Assembly (NCBI GenBank): GCA_032622095.1
Contig: CP136061.1
Span: 10,243,287-10,307,286 of the forward strand
Direction of reading: 5' to 3'
Length of the DNA stretch: 64,000 nucleotides
Origin: Siphonodentalium dalli
Lineage: Eukaryota; Mollusca; Scaphopoda; Gadilida; Siphonodentaliidae
Made by a program: the position numbers and the translations under genes. The notes under the pieces are model-generated. The model was not told the origin of the DNA and did not search any database. It saw only the letters and a list, made by a program, of their open reading frames with translations. Positions 35,706 to 46,200 of the stretch are shown piece by piece; position 1 is the first letter of the stretch, and each line of letters begins with the position of its first letter.

Positions 35706-36138
35706 GTCGAAGACACCTGTCCGGACACGCTTCTATATCAATTACTATTATCCATCCCTTAACTAACACCATTTCCGATTGGGCAAAAGCCGCCACGTGA
35801 TAGTCCGGGAAAAAGTCCCGAATGTCATATTGGACTCCCAAGTGTGCAATATAACTTTTTTATTGTGACTCCGTGACGTCACTTGAATTAACTATTGCGA
35901 AATGAATCGGTGAAATAGTGATGCGCGCGCAACACATGTGGATTTAGCAGACGTTTCACTTTCGAATTGAGTATTTTTTCATTTCCGTGTTTACTATTCC
36001 AAATCATGCTTTCTGATGAACAAACACAGGCTTTTATAGAGAATTAAGTGCCGAGAAATACCAAAAATAACCACAAAATAAGTTTTATTCCTAAAATTAG
36101 GATAAACATACAGATGGATAATAAAAATGTCATTATAC

Positions 36139-36286
36139 AATGTTGTGTACAGTATGAGTTGTTCTTGTACTCGTCCAGGTTGTGGTGAAAAGTCATATTG
36201 GACTCGACACTGCGTGTCTCGTCCAATATCACTTTTCACCACAACCTGGACTCGTACAAGAAAAACACATACTGTACACAACATTG
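36139..36286. mobile_element. Hairpin MITE with ~70-bp arms
   Basis: caatgttgtgtacagtatga...aggttgtggtgaaaagt faces acttttcaccacaacct...actgtacacaacattg. Short apex gactcgacactgcgtgtctc. A related single arm lies at 35823-35880 (gtcatattggactc). Confidence 0.85.
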
Positions 36287-36839
36287 GGTAATAACTTTAT
36301 ACTATTGATTTTATATCGACATATTCTTACATAATGCGATAATCAATTGAGAAATTGTTTCGTTACTATTTTTAGAACAGTCCGTCACGAAACGTTCAGG
36401 TGACGTCAGATAAAGATAGAGTGCTCCCACTTGCTACGCCCCGAACATATCCCCGAGCCGTAAAATGTCCCAAATTGATCGTATCTATTACACCAGAAAA
36501 TAAATATAAATATTAATGGATAGAAGCATTTCCGGACAGGGGGTCTTCGGTTCATATTTATTATGTTATACTCAGAAAAATATATAAAACTCGTTATATG
36601 AAGAGCTAGACAATACTTTAGACCATATTAGAGACCATATTTTAAGCCGTTGTTTTATTGTGTTGGTTTACGGGTCTTCTCCTACAAAAACATTTGGCAG
36701 AGTAGGAAAAAACATATAAAATTTGAAGGTGCTGTTTACACATAGCCGATGAGCGATCTAAGCGGCGAACCCGTTAACCGGCGAAAGTTACTGCAGAGTG
36801 TTTACACATTGTCTGTTAGCAATGGTCGGGAAAACTGCC

Positions 36840-37119
36840 GGGATTTCGACGAAATTTGATACCTAGGGGTCCGGGGAGTGTTTTGGATTGGTCAAATCGT
36901 GACCCAGACTGACAATGACCTTCAAAATGGTCAATTCAAGGTCAAATCGCGCCTTTCGACGGGATTTCGACGAAATTTGATACCTAGGGGTACTTTTGTC
37001 CAGGGAGTGTTTTGGACGGGTCAAATCGTGATCCCGACCTAACCTTGACCTTCAAAATGGTCAATTTAAGGTCAAAGCGCGCCCTTTACAGCCCGGATGA
37101 AGTCGGGTCACCCTGCTAG
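36840..37119 (+). mobile_element. Helitron-like 3' end with ~122-bp internal repeats
   Basis: Two units with atttcgacgaaatttgatac + ctaggggt and tgaccttcaaaatggtcaat, then a hairpin cccggatgaagtcggg, a short spacer and CTAG followed by T (37116-37120). A hairpin plus CTRR before T is the Helitron 3' signature. No Rep/helicase is present, so it is non-autonomous. Confidence 0.65.
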
Positions 37120-37878
37120 TATTATATAAAATCAAATCCGAATGATTAGACACCAATTTGTAGATGTGACGAAAAGATCTCAAAACTGACAATGACCACG
37201 CTTTTGGCGTGACACTCACTTCACAGATTGTCTATGAACTCAAACAAACCTTTAACAATGTTGTTTAAATATCTTTAAAATTACCAATAGCAATACCTGA
37301 AAGTTTGAGTTGGATATTAATATATCGGCATTTCCATTTCTAAAATATTTCACTTCACTGTACTGCCCAACCATACCTCTAGCAGGAAGCGGCTAGATGT
37401 TTACAGGTGTACAGCAATATCATATTCCAGTTTAGTGAGAACTAAAAGGAAAACTATTAACAAGTAAAGGAGACAGTAGTATAGTAAACTTTTTTGAACC
37501 ATCTTTAGACGTTCGGCTAGTTGTCTATTGTTCGAGTATAATGGGACAATGACGTCAGTAGTCGTATTATTGTCGTCGTTAAGGGCAACGGTCTAAGTAT
37601 TCAAAAGTCTCTATTCAGAAGCAGTTTCTAAAGAAGGGCGAGCTTTTGTAATTGTTCTGCGTGTATAATGAATGCCCTCCCAAAGTTATTTCTATAATGA
37701 AGAAGATAATAAATTCTATAGGGCTTAGAAGATTTACTTCTGAGTGAAATCCCTAATAGACTTGGCTGGTTGACAGCAGTGGATGCTATGGGAGGAATAC
37801 TTGGCTGGTTATGAATTGGACTGGACGGGTGGTGGGATATTCCTATGGTAGTCGGTGGGTAAATTATAGACTCATCGT

Positions 37879-39075
37879 ATGGTGCACGGGGACTTGGCTC
37901 AAAGACAAAAACTCTTATGTTCTAGGGGAGATATGAGTGTATATTTGTTTTCGCGACACACACACAAAATTGGACGAAGAGGGGGTGTGAAAGCAACTAC
38001 TCGCAGGTGGGGGTGTATTGCCTTCCTATTTACTCCTCTTTCCTTACACTCCGCTTCCCTCCCTTTCCACTCCGCCCGACCTCTACACTCCCACCCAGTC
38101 CACTCTACCTCCCTCCCTGTCCACTCCATCCGCATATATAGAGGATATGAAATGAGTGTTTCTCTCATATGATATTTATGAAACGAGTCTAAGAATTTTC
38201 AGTTTTCTCGAGCCTCCGGCGATAGAAAACTGAAAATTCGTGACGAGTTTCATAAATATCATATGAGAGAAACACGAATTACATATTCTATTTATCATAT
38301 GACACCTATAAATTGATTATGATGTCCAAAACGCACACAAATCACTAAATAGCTATATGACATCGGCAGCAAAAGGTTAATGTGACGTCACTTCATTGCA
38401 CCGGAAGCCCAATTACACCTGGTGAACTAGCAGAAATAATATGCACGCGAAGATATAGTGCGCTATTCTGTTCTCAGTTTGTGACATTATATCGTATGTT
38501 TATTAGATAAATACGAATTACATATTCTATTTATCGTATAACAATGTCCAAAACTATATATTTCAAGATTATAATTGCGAGAATTTCGGCATCGCGTTGA
38601 TTGACGAGCACGAATTTGACCTGCATTTAGTTAGAGATACGGCTCGGCACCGGCTGCCATTCAGCCAATCAAAACACACTTTTTGTCAACAAACCAATCA
38701 AATTATCGGAAGGTGATATGAACTAGTAGTTCATATGACATTGATTTATGACATACTGTCCAACGTAAATAATGATTGAGTCATATGATAAATATAGTTA
38801 TGCCACATCCCTTTGTAAGGTGCTATATATATTTCCCCCTCCTTCTATCCACTGGGTTCGTTGTTATCGACGTCGCGGTCGTGAGGGGGAAGTAACTCTT
38901 GCTGATCTAGGACAATATGAGTTAATGTATGTATTTTGTTTTCTCGCGAGACACACACCCATGGACGAGGGGATTATTACCGCCCTATCTACTCCGCTGC
39001 CACCCCTGTCCACTCCGCTTCCCTCCCTGTCTACTCCACCCGACCTCTATACACTCCCTCCCAGTCCACTCTACT
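37879..39075. repeat. Duplicated pyrimidine-rich segments
   Basis: 37960-38135 and 38940-39080 share cactccgcttccctccctgt, cccgacctct and cagtccactctac, each preceded by cgcgacacacac-type sequence. They flank the hairpin at 38157-38275. The CT bias suggests an expanded polypyrimidine repeat; short open frames here are low-complexity. Confidence 0.7.
38157..38275. mobile_element. Hairpin MITE with ~52-bp arms
   Basis: gtgtttctctcatatgatat...gttttctc faces gaaaactg...atatcatatgagagaaacac. The adjacent 'cgaattacatattctattta' is repeated at 38514. Confidence 0.85.
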
Positions 39076-39079
39076 TCCA

Positions 39080-39452
39080 TCCGTACTTTTGTCCGGGGAG
39101 TGTTTTGGACGGGTCAAATCGTGACCCCGATCTGACCTTGACCTTCAAAATGGTCAATTCAATGTAAAATCGGGTAAAACGGACGGATTTCTACGAAATT
39201 TGATACGGTACTTTTGTCCGGGGAGTGTTTTGGACGGGTCAAATCGTGACCTCGACCTGACCTTGACCTTCAAAATGGTCAATTCAAGGTCAAATCGGGT
39301 AAAACTTACGGATTTCGACGAAATTTGATACCTAGGGGTAGTTTTGTCCGGGGATTCTTTTGGGCGGGTCAAATCGTGACTCCGACCTGACCTTGACCTT
39401 CAAAATGGTCAATTCATGGTCAAAGCCCGGACGAAGTCGGGTCACCTGCTAG
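39080..39452 (+). mobile_element. Second Helitron-like 3' end with three internal repeats
   Basis: Same family as 36840-37119: three 120-125 bp units, hairpin cccggacgaagtcggg, then CTAG-T (39449-39453) followed by (TA)n. Confidence 0.65.
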
Positions 39453-39464
39453 TATATATATATA

Positions 39465-40669
39465 TAAGTTTCAACATCGCGAATAAAATGTGACACATTT
39501 TCCGTTTGCACATTATACAATCAAATATATTTTTCATTTGATTTGGGCGTTCACCATGTCCATGTATACAGGGCCGTGGCGATGGGGGGTGTCTCATCCC
39601 AACTTTAATCAAAATATTCAAAAGCTGGAAATTTCATACCTGACACGACATTAGTTGGAAATTTGAAATCAACAATGTATTAGTGGTTATTTTTTAGACC
39701 AACATTTGCTTATTTTTTGGCCAAATTATTGGACTGAAATGGCCATCAGTTGGAAATGATCCAGCCTTAGAGGTGTGTCAAGTTTGGAAAATGTCCAACA
39801 ATTGGAAATCTTAAGGCAAGTCTGGATGCTAGGATTTTGCAATTTTCAGGGTTCCGATTTCAAAATTTTCTCACACCTGGCCATAACCAAGGTCGGTCGA
39901 TAATATTATGTCTTGCCCCCGTTGTCAGTTAAACACCTATCTGTTTTAACTGAATCAAATCGGTGTTCAAGTGCTTGACGTCAGTCCACTACAATGACTA
40001 CATTGGGCAATTTCCAGGTTTAGACACATGTTCAGATCTAAAGGAAATCGCTCAATACGCCTAGAGTAATACTGCGAGTGGAAAGTTAGATTAAAGCCCA
40101 ACGGGGTGCGTACATGGATTTATGCGAACTTATGAGTTTGGTGAGATTCAAGGTTTGGTGCAGATGGAAATTCCAAAGATGAACAGTCCCACACCTCCAA
40201 ATCAGGCCAGCTAGACCCGTCCCTGTGTATATATGTCCACGGCGCACTCATATTTAGATTATTGAACTAATTGTCCATTAAGTTTGAATCCATTGAAACG
40301 TGCCATCCCATTTCGTCCAGATATATGAACATACATGTACATGAACACACACATTTAATTCCCTCGAACAAATGTACCATGCACAAGCAGAGTACGTGTA
40401 CCATCATCAGTTAGTATTTATAATAATAGCTTACACTCAAGGTGCGTGACCACCGATGGACAGCTGATTATAGAGAATGCAGAGCGAATTAGAATCTAGA
40501 ACAAGTTGCTTGTATTGAATAATTTAATCCAGAAAATGAAAACCGAATAGCTGCATATCCGGATAGATGTAATTCTTACCCGGCGAAGTATAAACACTCT
40601 ATTGTTATCGCTAACCAGCTAAAGCGATTGGGATCTTATCCGGCTAATGTATAAACACACCCTAAGTCG
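39465..40669. other. No gene recognised
   Basis: Intronic sequence of RENBP with scattered 'ttggaaat' words near 39650-39810 and no credible open frame or inverted repeat. Confidence 0.55.
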
Positions 40670-40806
40670 CAATTCTATACGAAACCATGCGTGTGCACTA
40701 AATGTATTAACCATGCATGTGCACTAAATTCGATTCGATTCGAGCTTTAGCCAGGCTCGAATCGAATTTAATGGACGAGGTTAATACATTTCGTATTGAA
40801 TTGCGA
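40670..40806. mobile_element. Hairpin MITE, family C, with internal duplication
   Basis: Arms around the apex attcgagctttagccaggct. The left arm holds a duplicated accatgc(g/a)tgtgcactaaa that breaks symmetry. The right arm is ggacgaggttaatacattt. Confidence 0.75.
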
Positions 40807-41162
40807 CGAATTTGAAATCCTTTTTTTTTGTCACATAACCACATTTTAGCAAGGAAAAACGATCTCCAAACGGCTTAATATTGATTTCCGTATCACAACC
40901 AAAGAGGAACTAAAGACACCTTCAAGAAAAAAATATAGGTCCATTTTAAATATGTCGTTTCATGTTGCCAAATTGTTCAACTACACTTATCACCCATGTT
41001 TATCTCGCATTCATCACTACATAATAACCCAACACAAATTTAATATCATAATTATATTCTAATTAACATAATAATAACATTGATATCATTTTACCAAGCA
41101 AGCTCTTACGTCACTATACGCTTGTCGATAATACACGCGTGTCTTACTAAAAATATGAGGCC

Positions 41163-41410
41163 CTGTGCCAATGCATTCTCTTATATATGCGAGTCGACCA
41201 TTAAGAGAATGAATTGGCCTACCAAATTTTATACTATTTTTTTCTAATTGTTAAAGAATGTAAGATAACAATTAAAAAATTATCACAAATTTTTAAGGAA
41301 TGTAAGAAAAATGATAACACTTGATAAAGAATGTAAGAAGCAATGATAAAAAATGATAAAAAAAATTGTTAAAAAATATAAGAAAAAATTGATAAAAAAT
41401 TATAAAATTA
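41163..41410. mobile_element. Degenerate hairpin-module MITE
   Basis: Left arm ccctgtgccaatgcattctc... is intact to gtcgaccat, but the second arm is cut to taagagaatgaattggcc. It is followed by about 190 bp of A-rich tandem gaatgtaagaaaaatgataa units like the spacer of the 6935-7351 element. Confidence 0.75.
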
Positions 41411-41626
41411 TTAAAGAAGACGTGGAAGATACACGATATACATGAAGCCGGAACTTTAACATAAAATCATAAGTACGCACGACAAGAGAGTATATAGCAT
41501 CAAATAATTCTGCGGTAACCATCATAAATTTTCAATTAGAAGATGGCCATCGGACGTGTAATAAACGCAGAACCGCACGTAATTTATGACACCCTTACAA
41601 CCACAGGGGAGTTAACTCTATTATAG

Positions 41627-42064
41627 TTAAAGGCCCACTTAATTTACGAGTCTCCGATTATTTGTTTTATAGTGACTTGATATACGGGCTTACTAACAAT
41701 CTATGCCATAAAATATGATTAAAATACTATAATTCATCACTATTTGTGTCTCAAAAGATGCTCACAGAGAAATAGAAAACTGTTGAAGACTTCCCCCTCT
41801 GGCACCCAGAATGCAAACTGTTTCAACGAAAGGGCAAGAACTCTATCTTTAATGTATAGAGTTATTCCCCCTGCATTGAAAATAATACTGATTTTTGATG
41901 ACAAAAAGCATTGGCAACTCAACAAAAACAACATGTCCACAGTTTATTACACCGGATAAGTTGATAATACAATGGTTTTGAGCTTCCTCGTTTAAATGGT
42001 ACATAATATGGCATATATTTTATATAAAGTAATCTAGGGGTTCGAAAATTAAGTGGGCCATTAA
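41627..42064. mobile_element. 438-bp TTAA-flanked MITE, GGCCCACTTAATTT termini
   Basis: TTAA at 41627-41630 and 42061-42064. TIRs AGGCCCACTTAATTTACGA and TGGCCCACTTAATTTTCGA (17 of 19 match). Short open frames inside have no recognisable motif. TTAA duplication suggests piggyBac-type mobilisation. Confidence 0.75.
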
Positions 42065-42099
42065 ATGCTGTCTGCTTATTTTCAAATGGATTGAGAAGC

Positions 42100-42846
42100 T
42101 GCGGTCAGACCAGCGTAGCGAGGGGACTGAACTCTATTATAGGTGAATGGATTGAGAAGCGAGGGGGACTGAACTCTATTATAGGTAAATGGATTGATAA
42201 GCGAGGGGACTGAACTCTATTATAGGTAAATGGATTGAGAAGCTGCGGTCAGATCAGCGTAGCGAGGGGACTGAACTCTATTATAGGTAAATGGATTGAG
42301 AAGCGATGGGGACTGAACTCTATTATAGGTAAATGGATTGAGAAGTGAGGGAACTGTACTCTATTATAGGTAAATGGATTGAGAAGCGATGGGGACTGAA
42401 CTCTATTATAGGTAAATGGATTGAGAAGTGAGGGAACTGAACTCTATTATAGGTAAATGGATTGAGAAGTGAGGGGACTGAACTCTATTATAGGTAAATG
42501 GATTGAGAAGTGAGGGAACTGAACTCTATTATAGGTAAATGGATTGAGAAGCGATGGGGACTGAACTCTATTATAGGTAAATGGATTGAGAAGTGAGGGG
42601 ACTGAACTCTATTATAGGTAAATGGATTGAGAAGCGATGGGGACTGAACTCTATTATAGGTAAATGGATTGAGAAGTGAGGGGACTGAACTCTATTATAG
42701 GTAAATGGATTGAGAAGTGAGGGGACTGAACTCTATTATAGGTAAATGGATTGAGAAGCGATGGGGACTGAACTCTATTATAGGTAAATGGATTGAGAAG
42801 CGAGGGGACTGAACTCTGTTATAGGTAAATGGATTGAGAAGCTGCA
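42100..42846. repeat. 40-45 bp tandem array derived from a MITE terminus, ~17 copies
   Basis: Units of ggactgaactctattatagg + taaatggattgagaagcga(t)g with length variation. The first units carry the longer ggtcagaccagcgtagcgag that forms the TIR of the element at 11985-12370. The array reaches to about 10 bp from the donor of the RENBP exon at 42854. Confidence 0.95.
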
Positions 42847-42853
42847 TACATAC

Positions 42854-42935
42854 CTGGCATTATTTCTCGTCCAAAACTCCCCGGTAGCTCTTTTCCTTCT
42901 GGCGATACATGTTCCAAAATACACGTGCCTTCCCT
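42854..42935 (-). CDS. RENBP: RENBP (N-acylglucosamine 2-epimerase) internal exon, upstream of the GHAIEAGW exon
   Basis: N-acylglucosamine 2-epimerase interconverts GlcNAc and ManNAc in the cytosol, feeding amino-sugar and sialic-acid metabolism. On the minus strand this 82-bp stretch follows a clear acceptor (ccttacag) and ends at a GT donor (gtatgt). Read in phase 0 it encodes EGTCILEHVSPEGKELPG followed by SFGREIMPG, which matches the family segment just before the conserved GH-x-x-E motif. It leaves one base (G), which is completed by the GA starting the next exon at 28229, giving Gly-His-Ala-Ile-Glu across the junction. The agreement of phase, sequence and order is strong evidence. A 40-45 bp tandem array starts about 10 bp into the downstream intron. 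The upstream exon was not found between 42936 and 64000. Confidence 0.88.
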
Positions 42936-42956
42936 CTGTAAGGAGATGTGTAATAA

Positions 42957-42957
42957 T

Positions 42958-42990
<33 letters not shown>
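42957..42990. repeat. (TAA)n microsatellite
   Basis: About eleven uninterrupted taa/aat triplets just upstream (minus strand) of the acceptor of the RENBP exon at 42935. Confidence 0.95.
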
Positions 42991-43073
42991 GATATTGCCG
43001 TGCCCTGCGATTACAACGTACAACAAAACGAGGCAGAAGGAAAAAAACACAGGAATATCATGATTTGAAAATA

Positions 43074-43257
43074 GAGGTTACTCGCATGTGGGGACTCAAA
43101 ACATCTATGATACCAGTAGTTATAGAGGCCCGTTACTCGCATGTGGGGACTCAAAACATCTATGTTACCAGTAGTTATAGAGGCCCGTTACTCGCATGTG
43201 GGGACTCAAAACATCTATCATACTAGTAGTTATAGAGGCCCGTTACTCGCATGTAAC
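43074..43257. repeat. 55-bp progenitor units of the 38-bp satellite
   Basis: Four units 55 bp apart ('ctcgcatgtg' at 43081, 43136, 43191 and 43246). Each contains acatctatgataccagtagt + tatagaggcc plus an extra cgttactcgcatgtggggac. In the fourth the extra part is replaced by aaccaccggg, creating the 38-bp monomer that follows. Confidence 0.92.
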
Positions 43258-46200
43258 CACCGGGAAACATCCATCATACCAGTAGTTATAGAGGCCACCG
43301 GGAAACATCTATCATACCAGTAGTTATAGAGGCCACCGGGAAACATCCATCATACCAGTAGTTATAGAGGCCACCGGGAAACATCCATCATACCAGTAGT
43401 TATAGAGGCCACCGGGAAACATCCATCATACCAGTAGTTATAGAGGCCACCGGGAAACATCCATCATACCAGTAGTTATAGAGGCCACCGGGAAACATCC
43501 ATCATACCAGTAGTTATAGAGGCCACCGGGAAACATCCATCATACCAGTAGTTATAGAGGCCACCGGGAAACATCCATCATACCAGTAGTTATAGAGGCC
43601 ACCGGGAAACATCCATCATACCAGTAGTTATAGAGGCCACCGGGAAACATCCATCATACCAGTAGTTATAGAGGCCACCGGGAAACATCCATCATACCAG
43701 TAGTTATAGAGGCCACCGGGAAACATCCATCATACCAGTAGTTATAGAGGCCACCGGGAAACATCCATCATACCAGTAGTTATAGAGGCCACCGGGAAAC
43801 ATCCATCATACCAGTAGTTATAGAGGCCACCGGGAAACATCCATCATACCAGTAGTTATAGAGGCCACCGGGAAACATCTATCATACCAGTAGTTATAGA
43901 GGCCACCGGGAAACATCTATCATACCAGTAGTTATAGAGGCCACCGGGAAACATCCATCATACCAGTAGTTATAGAGGCCACCGGGAAACATCCATCATA
44001 CCAGTAGTTATAGAGGCCACCGGGAAACATCCATCATACCAGTAGTTATAGAGGCCACCGGGAAACATCTATTATACCAGTAGTTATAGAGGCCACCGGG
44101 AAACATCTATGATACCAGTAGTTATAGGGGCCACCGGGAAACATCCATCATACCAGTAGTTATAGAGGCCACCGGGAAACATCCATCATACCAGTAGTTA
44201 TAGAGGCCACCGGGAAACATCCATCATACCAGTAGTTATAGAGGCCACCGGGAAACATCTATGATACCAGTAGTTATAGGGGCCACCGGGAAACATCCAT
44301 CATACCAGTAGTTATAGGGGCTACCGGGAAACATCCATCATACCAGTAGTTATAGAGGCCACCGGGAAACATCCATCATACCAGTAGTTATAGAGGCCAC
44401 CGGGAAACATCTATGATACCAGTAGTTATAGGGGCCACCGGGAAACATCCATCATACCAGTAGTTATAGGGGCCACCGGGAAACATCTATCATACCAGTA
44501 GTTATAGAGGCCACCGGGAAACATCCATCATACCAGTAGTTATAGAGGCCACCGGGAAACATCCATCATACCAGTAGTTATAGAGGCCACCGGGAAACAT
44601 CCATCATACCAGTAGTTATAGAGGCCACCGGGAAACATCTATGATACCAGTAGTTATAGAGGCCACCGGGAAACATCTATCATACCACTAGTTATAGAGG
44701 CCACCGGGAAACATCTATCATACCACTAGTTATAGAGGCCACCGGGAAACATCCATCATACCAGTAGTTATAGAGGCCACCGGGAAACATCCATCATACC
44801 AGTAGTTATAGAGGCCACCGGGAAATATCCATCATACCAGTAGTTATAGAGGCCACCGGGAAACATCCATCATACCAGTAGTTATAGAGGCCACCGGGAA
44901 ACATCCATCATACCAGTAGTTATAGAGGCCACCGGGAAACATCCATCATACCAGTAGTTATAGAGGCCACCGGGAAACATCCATCATACCAGTAGTTATA
45001 GAGGCCACCGGGAAACATCCATCATACCAGTAGTTATAGAGGCCACCGGGAAACATCCATCATACCAGTAGTTATAGAGGCCACCGGGAAACATCCATCA
45101 TACCAGTAGTTATAGAGGCCACCGGGAAACATCCATCAAACCAGTAGTTATAGAGGCCACCGGGAAACATCCATCATACCAGTAGTTATAGAGGCCACCG
45201 GGAAACATCCATCATACCAGTAGTTATAGAGGCCACCGGGAAACATCCATCATACCAGTAGTTATAGAGGCCACCGGGAAACATCCATCATACCAGTAGT
45301 TATAGAGGCCACCGGGAAACATCCATCATACCAGTAGTTATAGAGGCCACCGGGAAACATCTATCATACCAGTAGTTATAGAGGCCACCGGGAAACATCT
45401 ATCATACCAGTAGTTATAGGGGCCACCGGGAAACATCCATCATACCAGTAGTTATAGAGGCCACCGGGAAACATCCATCATACCAGTAGTTATAGAGGCC
45501 ACCGGGAAACATCCATCATACCAGTAGTTATAGAGGCCACCGGGAAACATCTATTATACCAGTAGTTATAGAGGCCACCGGGAAACATCTATGATACCAG
45601 TAGTTATAGGGGCCACCGGGAAACATCCATCATACCAGTAGTTATAGAGGCCACCGGGAAACATCCATCATACCAGTAGTTATAGAGGCCACCGGGAAAC
45701 ATCCATCATACCAGTAGTTATAGAGGCCACCGGGAAACATCCATCATACCAGTAGTTATAGAGGCCACCGGGAAACATCCATCATACCAGTAGTTATAGA
45801 GGCCACCGGGAAACATCCATCATACCAGTAGTTATAGAGGCCACCGGGAAACATCCATCATACCAGTAGTTATAGAGGCCACCGGGAAACATCCATCATA
45901 CCAGTAGTTATAGAGGCCACCGGGAAACATCCATCATACCAGTAGTTATAGAGGCCACCGGGAAACATCCATCATACCAGTAGTTATAGAGGCCACCGGG
46001 AAACATCCATCATACCAGTAGTTATAGAGGCCACCGGGAAACATCCATCATACCAGTAGTTATAGAGGCCACCGGGAAACATCCATCATACCAGTAGTTA
46101 TAGAGGCCACCGGGAAACATCTATGATACCAGTAGTTATAGAGGCCACCGGGAAACATCTATGATACCAGTAGTTATAGAGGCCACCGGGAAACATCTAT

